The translations under genes were made by a program, and so were the position numbers. The notes under the pieces were generated by a model. The model saw only the letters and a list, made by a program, of their open reading frames with translations. It was not told the DNA's origin and ran no database searches. Below are positions 1-6,936 of a stretch of 35,611 nucleotides of DNA, piece by piece; positions within the stretch are counted from its first letter, which is position 1; each line of letters starts with the position of its first letter. Origin of the DNA: a bacterium (GTDB lineage: Bacteria; 4484-113; JAFGCY01); the NCBI GenBank assembly GCA_020849855.1, contig JADZFO010000025.1, positions 1 through 35,611 on the forward strand, written 5' to 3'.

Positions 1-120
1 ATGTGAAGCCCTGAAGAGTTATTGTTCAAGATACAATTCCACTCGACCACACAGTGCTATCGGCCATCTGCCACCCACATCGCGCCTTCCGGCACTGAAT
101 AACCTGTTTGGCGGCCACAC

Positions 121-711
121 CTAGTCCAGCGGGAAGTCGAAACCCTCTTCAAAGGTATGGCCCATGGCCCGGCACATGGCCAGCACCTGGCCCTGGTGGT
201 GGTAGACATGCGTCGCGATGCGCATGACGATGCGCGCCGGCACCATGCTGCGCCATTTGCCCGGCCAGCAGTAGAAGTCGCGGGCAGTGCTGAGCTGCTC
301 TGTGCTCTGCGCGGCGATCAGATCGCGGCTCAGCGCATCGATCTCGCTGCGGTAAGCCTCCAGCGCATCAATGTCCGCATAGCGCGGCGCGCTGGCTGTC
401 GCCTCCGGCTCCGCTGCTGCAGCCGCTGCCGGCTCTGCCCCATCCTGCGCGCTGGCGCCCACTGCATCAGCCGCCCCCTCGGCGGCAGCATCAGCCTTGG
501 CATCGTCCTTGTACTCGCCTTCGAAGACCAGCATCCAGTAGTCCCCGGAGCCGATGATGTGCTCAAGCTGCTCGCGCACCGTGTTGTAGCCAAAGCCCGG
601 CAGCTCCCGTGATAGTTCCTCGGGGCTGAGTACCCGGCAGGCATCCAGCAGTTTCTTCAGGCTGCGCTGCGCGCGGTCGTGAATGTCCAGTAGTGCTTCA
701 GTTGTGTACAT
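121..711 (-). CDS. DinB-like four-helix protein
   Basis: The 196-aa product resembles the DinB/YfiT-like four-helix-bundle superfamily, whose members often bind a metal through three histidines and include thiol-dependent transferases. The supporting pattern is a histidine in LEHIIG (about residue 51) and the C-terminal HVYHHQGQV motif (about 167-175), the usual HxxxHH-type signature. Between them, residues about 72-108 are an Ala/Glu/Asp-rich low-complexity insert that is probably disordered. There is no clear Shine-Dalgarno sequence. A TAGAAT box lies 6 bases upstream of the ATG, so the transcript may be leaderless. The gene follows thrS on the same strand, but a terminator-like hairpin separates them, so it is probably its own unit. 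The substrate is unknown. A second DinB-like gene lies at 16326-16898. Confidence 0.75.
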   Translation of the reverse strand: MYTTEALLDIHDRAQRSLKKLLDACRVLSPEELSRELPGFGYNTVREQLEHIIGSGDYWMLVFEGEYKDDAKADAAAEGAADAVGASAQDGAEPAAAAAAEPEATASAPRYADIDALEAYRSEIDALSRDLIAAQSTEQLSTARDFYCWPGKWRSMVPARIVMRIATHVYHHQGQVLAMCRAMGHTFEEGFDFPLD

Positions 712-717
712 GCCGCG

Positions 718-723
718 ATTCTA
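718..723 (-). promoter_or_regulatory. TAGAAT -10 box, possible leaderless start
   Basis: On the minus strand TAGAAT is followed by six bases and then the ATG of the DinB-like gene, so transcription would begin at or next to the start codon. A poor -35 match (TGGACA, 739-744) sits 15 bases upstream. No Shine-Dalgarno sequence is visible. It belongs to a recurring pattern in this window. Confidence 0.45.
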
Positions 724-751
724 GCTCAAAGGCAGCCTTGTCCACCTCGCA

Positions 752-785
752 GTAAAAAGAAAAGGGCGGGGTTCGCTCCCCGCCC
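752..785 (-). terminator. Rho-independent terminator downstream of thrS
   Basis: Read on the minus strand, an 8-bp perfect stem (GGGCGGGG/CCCCGCCC at 778-785 and 764-771, six-base loop) is followed by TTTTCTTTTT. That is a classic intrinsic terminator. It lies about 220 bases after the thrS stop and just before the DinB-like gene. A very similar stem recurs at 6016-6036, so it may also be a copy of an intergenic palindrome family. Confidence 0.7.
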
Positions 786-855
786 TGCTGGCTTGCGTTT
801 GCAACTGCTGCTGAAGTCCCTTGACCGGCTTCTTCAAACATTGGCGATTGCCACT

Positions 856-880
856 GCGGGCGCGCTCCACGCGCCCCTAC
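856..880 (-). repeat. REP-like palindrome copy 1
   Basis: On the minus strand this is the 25-base unit GTAGGGGCGCG-TGGAG-CGCGCCCGC, a stem with a five-base loop and a GTAG head. It is identical to the copies flanking the RAYT gene at 7532-8152. Downstream it keeps the sequence CGCCAATGT, which matches the start region of the RAYT gene, so this copy probably derives from the transposase's 5' end. Confidence 0.8.
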
Positions 881-890
881 TCCGACTGCT

Positions 891-1000
891 GCTTTCGCCT
901 TTCGCTTTTCGCCTTCCGCCTTGCGCCTTCCGCCTTGGGCCTTGCGCCTTCTGACTTCAGCCTTGTGCCTTGTGCCTTGTGCCTTGTGCCTTGTGCCTTG
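891..1000 (-). repeat. Degenerate 6-7 base repeat array
   Basis: Positions 961-1000 are five exact CCTTGTG heptamers plus a partial one (AAGGCAC-type on the minus strand). Positions 891-960 continue as degenerate GCCTTNC-like units. In minus orientation the array leads straight into the REP-like palindrome at 856-880. The same order (array then palindrome) is seen at 3375-3528 and 6047-6150. Confidence 0.75.
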
Positions 1001-1004
1001 ATCG

Positions 1005-3062
1005 TCAGGCCTTGCGCCGGGCCACCTTATGGTGGATCTCATCGCGCAGGCGGTGGGCCAGCTGGTCGAGGGTGGTGATGTCGCTCAGCTTGCCTTCGTG
1101 ATAGCTCTCCACGGTGATGGTCCCCTGCTCGGCCTCCGCCGCGCCGACCACGATCAGGTAGGGCACCTTCTGGGTCTTGCCCTCGCGGATCTTCTTGCCC
1201 AGCTTCTCAGAGCTGTCGTCCACACAGACCCGCACCACGCCGTTATTGGTGTTGTAGCGCATATGCGCCATCTGCTGCGCGAGCTGCTGCGCATAGGGCA
1301 GCTGCAGGTCGGTGATCGGCAGGATCCGCACCTGCTCCGGCGCCAGCCAGAGCGGGAAGGCCCCGCCGAACTCCTCGATCAGCAGGCCGAAGAAGCGCTC
1401 AAAGCTGCCCAGGATCGCGCGGTGCAGCATCACCGGCCGGTGCTTGTCGCCGTCGCTGCCGGTGTACTCCGCCTCGAAACGCTCGGGCAGGTTGAAGTCC
1501 AGCTGGATGGTGCTGCCCTGCCATGAACGGCCCAGGCTGTCCTTGATGATGAAGTCGATCTTCGGTCCATAGAAAGCCGCGTCGCCCTCCTCAACGTAGT
1601 ACTTGCCCGGGCAGCGCTTCTCCAGCACCTTGCGCAGCCCGTCCTCGGCCATCGCCCAGACTTCGTCGGAGCCGATGCTCTTCTCCGGGTTGCGGGTCTT
1701 CAGCGCGACGTGGTAGTCAAAGCCAAAGGTGTCCAGCACGTGGCAGCAGAAGTCGAACACGCCCTCGATCTCGGCCGGGTACTGCTCCGGGGTGACGAAC
1801 AGGTGCGCGTCATCCTGGGTGAAGCTGCGCACGCGCAGCATGCCATGCAAAACGCCGGCGCGCTCATAGCGGTACACAGTGCCGAACTCAAAGAGCCGCG
1901 CGGGCAGGTCGCGGTAGGACTTGGTGCCCACCTTGTACAGCATCACGTGTCCGGGGCAGTTCATCGGCTTGAGGCCATAGTTGCCGATGCCTTCGTTCTC
2001 GTCGGCTACAGCGGCGCCGTTGCCTGCACCAGCGCCTGCGTTCCTGCCTGCGGGGCCCGCCTCGCCGCTGCTGTCGCCGGCAGTGACGCCGGCGCTACTA
2101 ATGATGCTGCCATCCGCCAGCGGCGCCACCGGACCGGGGTCGGCGCAGCCGGTGTGGTGCGCGTGGCTGTGGCCATGGCCCTGCGCCGCCGGCTTGTGGT
2201 GCCCCAGCATGCCGCTCTCAAACTCGTCCAGGCTGTAGACCATGAACATGTTGTCGCGGTAATTCTTCAGGTGCCCGCTGGTGTGCCAGGCATCGGTCTT
2301 CAGGATGTGCGGGGTGGACAGGGGGTCATAGACCTTGTCCGGGTGGCCATAGCTGCCGTCCATGTGCAGCTGCCACATCCAGTTCTTCAGCTCCTGCAGG
2401 ATGATCGCGCCCTTGGGCAGATAGAAGGGCAGGCCCGGCCCGGCCAGCTCCGGGAACTCAAAGAGCGAAAGCTCCTTGCCCAGGCTGCGGTGGTCGCGCT
2501 TCTTGGCCTCCTCAATGCGGGTCAGGTAGGCCTTCAGCTCGTCCTTGCTCTCCCAGGCGGTGCCATAAATGCGCTGAAGCTGCTCGCGCTTCTCATCCCC
2601 GCGCCAGTAAGCGCCGGAGACGTGCATCAGCTTGAAGTGCTTCAGCTCGCCGGTGTTGTCCACGTGCGGGCCGGCGCAGAGGTCCACGAAATCGCCATCG
2701 CGGTAGAGGGTGATCGCGCCGTCCGGCAGGGTCTCGACGTGCTCGGCCTTCAGCTTCTCGCCCAGGTCGCTGAAGAGCTTCAGCGCGTCGGCCTTGCTGA
2801 TGGGCTCGCAGACGAACTGCGCAGCCTTCTTGGAAAGCTCGCGCATCTTCTCTTCGATGGCGCTCAGGTCCTCCTCGGAAAACTTGCGCGGGGTGTCGAA
2901 GTCGTAATAGAAACCGTCCTCAATCGGCGGGCCGAAGGCCAGACGGGTGCCCGGGAAGAGGGCCTGCACGGCTTCGGCCATCAGGTGCGCCGAGGAGTGG
3001 CGGACGCGGTAAAGCCGGCTGTCCTTGTAGTCCTCGGCATGCTTCTTGGCAATGATCGGCAT
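1005..3062 (-). CDS. thrS: Threonyl-tRNA synthetase without TGS domain, with His-rich insert
   Basis: This cytoplasmic class II enzyme charges tRNA-Thr. The 685-aa product starts almost directly at the editing domain (HSSAH, H22/H26, with C129 and H133 of DLCAGPH). The roughly 60-residue N-terminal TGS domain found in most bacterial ThrRS is therefore missing. The catalytic domain keeps the three zinc ligands: C369 in KPMNCPGH, H420 in QDDAH and H547. It also keeps the motif 2 region RVRSFTQDD and the anticodon-binding domain (about 575-685). An insert of about 74 residues (285-358) sits just before the zinc cysteine. It begins with a His-rich stretch (GHGHSHAHH) and continues as a Gly/Ala/Ser-rich linker. 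The ATG has a GGGAG Shine-Dalgarno sequence. Palindromes crowd the leader upstream. Confidence 0.97.
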   Translation of the reverse strand: MPIIAKKHAEDYKDSRLYRVRHSSAHLMAEAVQALFPGTRLAFGPPIEDGFYYDFDTPRKFSEEDLSAIEEKMRELSKKAAQFVCEPISKADALKLFSDLGEKLKAEHVETLPDGAITLYRDGDFVDLCAGPHVDNTGELKHFKLMHVSGAYWRGDEKREQLQRIYGTAWESKDELKAYLTRIEEAKKRDHRSLGKELSLFEFPELAGPGLPFYLPKGAIILQELKNWMWQLHMDGSYGHPDKVYDPLSTPHILKTDAWHTSGHLKNYRDNMFMVYSLDEFESGMLGHHKPAAQGHGHSHAHHTGCADPGPVAPLADGSIISSAGVTAGDSSGEAGPAGRNAGAGAGNGAAVADENEGIGNYGLKPMNCPGHVMLYKVGTKSYRDLPARLFEFGTVYRYERAGVLHGMLRVRSFTQDDAHLFVTPEQYPAEIEGVFDFCCHVLDTFGFDYHVALKTRNPEKSIGSDEVWAMAEDGLRKVLEKRCPGKYYVEEGDAAFYGPKIDFIIKDSLGRSWQGSTIQLDFNLPERFEAEYTGSDGDKHRPVMLHRAILGSFERFFGLLIEEFGGAFPLWLAPEQVRILPITDLQLPYAQQLAQQMAHMRYNTNNGVVRVCVDDSSEKLGKKIREGKTQKVPYLIVVGAAEAEQGTITVESYHEGKLSDITTLDQLAHRLRDEIHHKVARRKA

Positions 3063-3078
3063 TGTTCTTTCTCCCTAG

Positions 3079-3098
3079 GGGCGGAGCATGCTCCGCCC
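3079..3098 (-). promoter_or_regulatory. Perfect palindrome in the thrS leader
   Basis: GGGCGGAGCATGCTCCGCCC is a 20-base perfect palindrome ending 16 bases before the thrS ATG, directly upstream of its Shine-Dalgarno sequence. Two more hairpins follow upstream: 3110-3128 (CGCGGGC/GCCCGCG) and 3140-3157 (GCGGCCA/TGGCCGC). It could fold in the leader and affect translation, or simply belong to the intergenic palindrome family of this genome. Confidence 0.4.
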
Positions 3099-3374
3099 GG
3101 CTCCAGTGGCGCGGGCCTTCCGCCCGCGGACTGCTTGTCGCGGCCAGACATGGCCGCACTGCTGCCTAAGCAGGGGGTGACATTGTATCGGGGGGTTGGA
3201 GCAGCCGGCCGCGCTGGGGGCCAGGGCTGCTCAGGCGCGCGTGACAGCGCCGCGGGTAGCGGCGGGAGGCATCTCCAGAAGGCGGCGATAAGCGGCCATG
3301 CAGGGGGATTATACCCAAGGGGAAAGGTTACAGGGGACAGGTTACAGGGGACAGGGACTAGGCAGTAGGAACTA

Positions 3375-3465
3375 GTGACAAGGGACAAGGGACAAGGGAC
3401 CAGGGACCAGGGACATGGGGCCAGGGACCTGGGATCAGGGATCAGGGATCAGGGACTAGCGACTA
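3375..3465 (+). repeat. Heptanucleotide array, about 13 units
   Basis: Thirteen consecutive seven-base units follow the pattern GGGA(C/T)NA: GGGACAA, GGGACCA, GGGATCA, GGGACTA and variants. They run without interruption. A shorter 14-base duplication (GGTTACAGGGGACA) precedes them around 3326-3353. The array lies 38 bases upstream of the REP-like palindrome at 3504 and has the same polarity relative to it as the other two arrays. Confidence 0.85.
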
Positions 3466-3503
3466 GGGAGGGACAAAGGCGAAATGCAGAGGCGGGGACA
3501 GGT

Positions 3504-3528
3504 GTAGGGGCGCGTGGAGCGCGCCCGC
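3504..3528 (+). repeat. REP-like palindrome copy 2
   Basis: This is an exact copy of the 25-base GTAGGGG-headed stem-loop that flanks the RAYT gene, here in plus orientation downstream of the heptamer array and about 3.9 kb from the transposase. Such solitary copies are the expected mobilised product of a REP/RAYT system. Confidence 0.8.
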
Positions 3529-3552
3529 GCTGGCAGATCCGAGCAGGAGAGC

Positions 3553-3919
3553 GAAGTCTCGGAACGCTGGCAGGTCGCGAAGCGACTGCCGGCCTTCTTC
3601 GGCCTGCACTAAAGGCGCGGAGCGCGGGCTGCGCGCAAGGCGCGAGCCCGCTTGTCTTTATCCCCATCGCTGAAACAGAAAGCGGGCCCATGCTGCGCAT
3701 GCGGCCCGCGCTCCGAGGCTCCGCCCACCTGCTTAACCTGCACCGAAGGCGCGGATCGCGGGCTGCGCGCAAAGCGCGAGCCCGCTTGTCTTAATCCCAT
3801 CCCTTAAACAGAAAGCGGGCCCATGCTGTGCATGCGGCCCGCGCTCCGAGGCTCCACCCACCTCCTCAATCTGCACCGAAGGCGAGGAGCGCGGGCAGGT
3901 CGCTAAGCGACTGCCGGCC
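3553..3919 (+). repeat. Tandem 133-134 bp mosaic palindromic repeat
   Basis: Two nearly identical units lie head to tail (3607-3740 and 3741-3873), and a third is cut short (3874-3919). Each holds two nested hairpins: GCGGGCT...AGCCCGC, and GCGGGCC...GGCCCGC around a CATGC core. A further module, with GGCAGGTCGC/GCGACTGCC and GGCCTTCTTCGGCC hairpins, lies at 3553-3606. Part of it returns at the truncated end of the third unit, and it recurs at 4700-4760. There is no credible coding capacity. Together with the arrays above, the 900 bases between thrS and the next gene are almost entirely repeats. Confidence 0.8.
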
Positions 3920-3950
3920 GTCCCCTGTAACCTCGCGCCTGCCGCAGCGT

Positions 3951-3956
3951 TAGAAT
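3951..3956 (+). promoter_or_regulatory. TAGAAT -10 box, possible leaderless start
   Basis: TAGAAT is followed by five bases and the ATG at 3962. No Shine-Dalgarno sequence precedes that start. It belongs to the window-wide leaderless pattern. Confidence 0.45.
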
Positions 3957-3961
3957 CAGTG

Positions 3962-4642
3962 ATGGCCTTTAGCACTGCCGTCCGCGAGCCTTTCCGCCTG
4001 AGCTGGCGCATTTTGCTGCGCGGGCTGGCCTGGCTGGGCACGCTGCTACTGCTTGCTGCGCTGGGCTTGATTGTTTACGCTGCACGGCAGCAGTATCAGG
4101 CTAACGAAGAGTTGATGCTGGAAGACCCGGTAATCGCCAACTACAACGCGCTTGAAAATGCGATCTACTACACCGTGGATCGACTGGGCTACAGTCCGGC
4201 GGATAAGGATGAGCTGCTGGCACAGGGCGTGCTGGGGTTGCCGAAGAAGAAGCTCTGGCTGAACCAGGATCTGGTCAACCCATACACGGACGGGCCGGTG
4301 AGATTTGTGGAGCCGGGACAGCCCTTCGCGGATGGGGACTGCATTTACTTCCCCGCCATGTACTTCAGCACCTCCGGCAATGTCGAACAGCCGCCGCTGC
4401 AGCGCGATTTCTACCTGCTTGTCTTTGGGCCGCAACGAGCAACTAATCACCCTCAGGATCTAAGTGTTGACTTCAACCTGGATGGCAGAAAGGATGAGTT
4501 CTGCTTTATGGGTGGTAATGGCTTCAGCTACTCATGCAAAATGGGTCCGGGAAACTCAGCAGAGGTTGAAAGTCTCCACGAAGTGCTGATCCGCCTCGGT
4601 CTGGAGCAGTACTGGATCGGGGAGCCGGAACAGGCCGATTAA
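3962..4642 (+). CDS. Membrane-anchored hypothetical protein
   Basis: I do not recognise this family. From the ATG at 3962 the product has 226 residues; a GTG lies directly before it. A single hydrophobic segment at about residues 17-42 is followed by an exported domain. The alternation of helix-like NYNALENAIYYTVDRLG with LNQDLVNPYTDGPV recalls the C-terminal regions of type II secretion pseudopilin-like proteins, which often carry an NPYTG-type motif. The membrane segment is not a typical prepilin leader, though. DFNLDGRKDE near residue 165 looks like a calcium-binding DxNxDGxxD loop. The gene is isolated between two repeat-rich regions. A TAGAAT box five bases before the ATG suggests a leaderless transcript. 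Confidence 0.7.
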   Translation: MAFSTAVREPFRLSWRILLRGLAWLGTLLLLAALGLIVYAARQQYQANEELMLEDPVIANYNALENAIYYTVDRLGYSPADKDELLAQGVLGLPKKKLWLNQDLVNPYTDGPVRFVEPGQPFADGDCIYFPAMYFSTSGNVEQPPLQRDFYLLVFGPQRATNHPQDLSVDFNLDGRKDEFCFMGGNGFSYSCKMGPGNSAEVESLHEVLIRLGLEQYWIGEPEQAD

Positions 4643-4650
4643 GGCAGAAG

Positions 4651-4790
4651 AGGCCGGCTTGCAGCCGGCGCTCCGAGGCTCCGTCCACCTGCTTAACCTG
4701 CACCAAGTCTCGGAACGCTGGCAGGTCGCGCAGCGACTGCCGGCCTTCTTCGGCCTGCACCGAAGGCGCGGAACGCATGCGGCCCGCATC
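4651..4790 (+). repeat. Second copy of the mosaic repeat modules
   Basis: This stretch shares the blocks GCTCCGAGGCTCC, CACCTGCTTAACCTGCACC, AAGTCTCGGAACGCTGGCAG and GGCCTTCTTCGGCCTGCAC with 3553-3919, but joined in a different order. The element is therefore modular. It fills most of the gap between the two genes here. A TATAAA box at 4796-4801 just after it may serve the next gene. Confidence 0.75.
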
Positions 4791-4819
4791 CCGGGTATAA
4801 ATCCGTGGGGGATCAGGGA

Positions 4820-6010
4820 ATGCCAAAGTACGCTCATCCAGTCCTTGTCTGTCTTGCCTTACTCCTCGCCGGCTGCGATCCGATCATCATCGGCCCCTCG
4901 CTCATCCCGGCGCATACCGAGCGCGTCTTCGCCGCCGTCTCATACCCGGCCAGTCCCGGCGGCGGGAACAGCCTCGTCGCCAACGGCGACAGCCTCTATG
5001 TGCTTGACCCGCAGGGTGTGCAGAGCGCCAGGCTCAGCCTGCCCAGCTCTGTCGGGCCGGGCAGTTACCACGAGTGGCCCCGCGCTTACTCCAGCGCCGC
5101 CGGCGACTGCTTCCTTTTGCTGGCTGATGGCACGGCCTGCGGCCTTAACGCCGACGGCAGCCTGCGCTGGACACTGGAGGAGAAGCTCCTGGGCAGCTGG
5201 GCTGTCCCCCTTAGCGATGGCCTGCTGGTCGGCGTCAGCTCTGCTGACACTTACGCCCTGGCCAAGCTGCACCCGGACGGCACACTGGGCTGGCGCCAGA
5301 GTGTGCTGAATTCAGACCGCTTCTTCACCCGGCCCTACGGCGCGGGCATGGCGGCGATGCTGGAGAACCAGCTGCTGGTGCTGGACGGCGAGGGCAGCGA
5401 GCTTCTGCGCCTTGACACCACCGAGCTGGGCTACCAGCCCAGCCTCTGCATCCCCAGCGCGGATTGCTTCATCCTGGTCACCGGCGGCGGCGCGGTGGCA
5501 GTGGACCTCAGCGGCAGGCGCCTGTGGAGCTATAACTCCTCAAACAGGCATATCGTGATCGGCGCGGCGCTGAGCAATGAGCGCACGGTGCTGAAGTATG
5601 AAGCTTATCCCGGCGAGAGCGGCATCGTGGTGCTGGACGGCCAGGGCCGCGAGATCCGCAGCTTCAGCGGGAACTACTGGCATGACCTGACGCCGGTTGA
5701 CGCCACCCGTTTCGCGGCCCTGTTCTTTAGCGGCAGCAGCGTGTCTGTCCATCTGCTCAGCACGGAGAGCGATGAGCCGCTCTGGCGGACCCGGCTGGGC
5801 GACTTCGACCATGGCGGCCTTGTCCGCCGCGGCGAAACCGTGGAGCGCTACACCAATGGCACGGCCCTGCAGCTGGGCCGCGACCAGCGGCTCTACTTCG
5901 AGCTCAACAGCCAGCTCATCGCCCTGGACCTGGACGGCCGGCGCCTCTGGTCCTTCAAGGGCCGGAGCTACAGCGACACTTTCGTCGAGGATTATTACCC
6001 GTCTTACTAA
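4820..6010 (+). CDS. Lipoprotein with PQQ/BamB-like beta-propeller repeats
   Basis: The predicted lipoprotein has 396 residues from the ATG at 4820. A GTG at 4805 would add five residues before the signal, so the ATG is preferred. The signal peptide ends in a lipobox (LAGC, Cys19), and Asp follows the cysteine. The mature part repeats short motifs such as LNADGSLRWTL, LHPDGTLGWRQS, VDLSGRRLWSY and LDLDGRRLWSF. This is the LD-x-DG-x-x-LW pattern of PQQ-like/quinoprotein beta-propeller blades, also seen in BamB. I count about six to eight blades. The likely site is the periplasmic face of a membrane. The role is unknown, and no BAM-complex gene is nearby, so I do not assign bamB. Confidence 0.8.
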   Translation: MPKYAHPVLVCLALLLAGCDPIIIGPSLIPAHTERVFAAVSYPASPGGGNSLVANGDSLYVLDPQGVQSARLSLPSSVGPGSYHEWPRAYSSAAGDCFLLLADGTACGLNADGSLRWTLEEKLLGSWAVPLSDGLLVGVSSADTYALAKLHPDGTLGWRQSVLNSDRFFTRPYGAGMAAMLENQLLVLDGEGSELLRLDTTELGYQPSLCIPSADCFILVTGGGAVAVDLSGRRLWSYNSSNRHIVIGAALSNERTVLKYEAYPGESGIVVLDGQGREIRSFSGNYWHDLTPVDATRFAALFFSGSSVSVHLLSTESDEPLWRTRLGDFDHGGLVRRGETVERYTNGTALQLGRDQRLYFELNSQLIALDLDGRRLWSFKGRSYSDTFVEDYYPSY

Positions 6011-6015
6011 GCAAA

Positions 6016-6036
6016 GGGCGGGGTCCTGCCCCGCCC
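6016..6036. terminator. Strong GC hairpin between convergent genes
   Basis: GGGCGGGG and CCCCGCCC pair around a TCCTG loop, five bases after the lipoprotein stop. On the minus strand it is followed by TTTGCTT, so it may end the opposing transcript from 6157-6816. It is nearly the same as the hairpin at 764-785 and may be a copy of the same intergenic family. Confidence 0.45.
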
Positions 6037-6046
6037 TGCAAGAGAC

Positions 6047-6070
6047 GGGCCGCTTATCTGCGGCCCCTAC
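6047..6070 (-). repeat. REP-like palindrome, variant stem
   Basis: On the minus strand the unit reads GTAGGGGCCGC, loop AGATAA, then GCGGCCC. It keeps the GTAGGGG head of the RAYT palindromes but has a different stem and loop sequence. A heptamer array lies just upstream in its own orientation (6097-6150). Confidence 0.65.
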
Positions 6071-6096
6071 AAATCCAATTGGGTCCCTCTTCTCTC

Positions 6097-6150
6097 GTCC
6101 CTGGTCCCTGGTCCCTGGTCCCTGGTCCCTGGTCCCTGGTCCCTGGTCCC
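6097..6150 (-). repeat. Heptanucleotide array, seven units
   Basis: Seven exact GTCCCTG heptamers plus a partial one. On the minus strand this is a GGGACCA-type repeat, the same heptamer seen at 3396-3409. In minus orientation it precedes the variant REP-like palindrome at 6047-6070. Confidence 0.85.
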
Positions 6151-6156
6151 GCGTCT

Positions 6157-6816
6157 CTACTTCCCGTAGATCATCTCTATGTACTTCGCGGGCTCGGCCA
6201 GGAAGCCTTCGACGCAGTGCTCGCAGCACAGGCGCACCAACTTGCCGTCGTAGACCATGTTCACGGCCAGCGGGCCCAGCTCATCGCCGGCCACCGGGCA
6301 GACCTTGGCCGGATAGGCCGCCATCTGCTTTTCAATCACCGCCTCGTCCAGCATCTTGATGTACTTCGCCGCATCCGCGCGCACGGCCTTCTCGCAGCCC
6401 TTGCAGCACAGGCGCACCAGGCGGTTGTCCACCACGATGTCGTAGGCGCCGCCCATCGATTCCAGGCCCTCGCCGGTGATCGGGCAGGTGTCCAGCGGAT
6501 AGGCCGCCTTCTGCTCCTCGATGATCGCGCTGTCAAGCTTGGCCAGCCACTCAGCCGGCGCGGACTTGAAGGTCTCAATGCAGCCGCTGCAGCAGAAGCG
6601 GATCTCGCGGCCCTCATGGCTGTAGCTGACAGCGCCCTCGCCCAGCTTCTCGCCGGTGACGATGCAGATGTCCAGCGGATAGGCGGTGCTGGCCGCTTTG
6701 GCCCCCGCGGCGGCGGGCTTGGAGTGCGCGGCTTCCTCGGCCCGCGGCATGCTGCTCAGCAGTGCCAGACAGAACACGGCGGCAGCCAGGCCGCCAAGGA
6801 TCGTACTAAGCTTCAT
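6157..6816 (-). CDS. Exported protein with three cysteine-rich YHS/TRASH-like repeats
   Basis: The 219-aa product has a Sec signal peptide (about residues 1-26, ending near SMPRA) and then three tandem repeats of about 60 residues. Each repeat has a CxxTG- or CxxAG-type start (C51, C111, C173) and a CCxxC block (C75-C76-C79, C137-C138-C141, C197-C198-C201). Each ends with a helix like EYLAKLDSAIIE. The arrangement resembles YHS/TRASH-type metal-binding modules, so a periplasmic heavy-metal binding or sensing role is plausible but inferred. The ATG has a good GGAGG Shine-Dalgarno sequence. Two tiny membrane-protein ORFs lie directly upstream on the same strand, and a TATAAT box lies between. 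Confidence 0.8.
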   Translation of the reverse strand: MKLSTILGGLAAAVFCLALLSSMPRAEEAAHSKPAAAGAKAASTAYPLDICIVTGEKLGEGAVSYSHEGREIRFCCSGCIETFKSAPAEWLAKLDSAIIEEQKAAYPLDTCPITGEGLESMGGAYDIVVDNRLVRLCCKGCEKAVRADAAKYIKMLDEAVIEKQMAAYPAKVCPVAGDELGPLAVNMVYDGKLVRLCCEHCVEGFLAEPAKYIEMIYGK

Positions 6817-6888
6817 TTTGGTCCTCCACTTGGATCGCTCTGGTGAGCTCAGCAGCCGGACGCGCGTACAATGCGCGCAGTTCGGTTG

Positions 6889-6907
6889 CTACTAAGGATT
6901 ATAGTAG
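6889..6907 (-). promoter_or_regulatory. TATAAT box inside an inverted repeat upstream of the Cys-repeat gene
   Basis: On the minus strand a perfect TATAAT (6898-6903) overlaps an inverted repeat CTACTA-N7-TAGTAG (6889-6907). The box lies about 80 bases upstream of the Cys-repeat gene. No good -35 is present. The overlap of box and palindrome is what an operator would look like. A second short inverted repeat (GCGCG-N7-CGCGC) lies at about 6862-6878. Confidence 0.45.
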
Positions 6908-6936
6908 GTTTCTTGATTTTGTGCAGCGCGGCCCTT

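Noticed and set aside
698..1042. Minus-strand frame with a repetitive Lys/Arg/Gly protein
   Set aside because: It only translates the heptamer array and the REP-like palindrome.
1710..3368. Long plus-strand open frame (552 codons) opposite thrS
   Set aside because: It is the antisense shadow of a clear ThrRS gene. High GC leaves the opposite frame open; the translation is low-complexity Val/Ala/His with no family features.
3375..3465. Possible CRISPR array
   Set aside because: Units are seven bases long and contiguous without spacers, so it is a simple repeat. No cas gene is present.
4820..6010. Assignment of the propeller lipoprotein as BamB
   Set aside because: Only the general blade motif matches. 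No engA/der, hisS or other bam neighbour is present, so the specific name is not justified.
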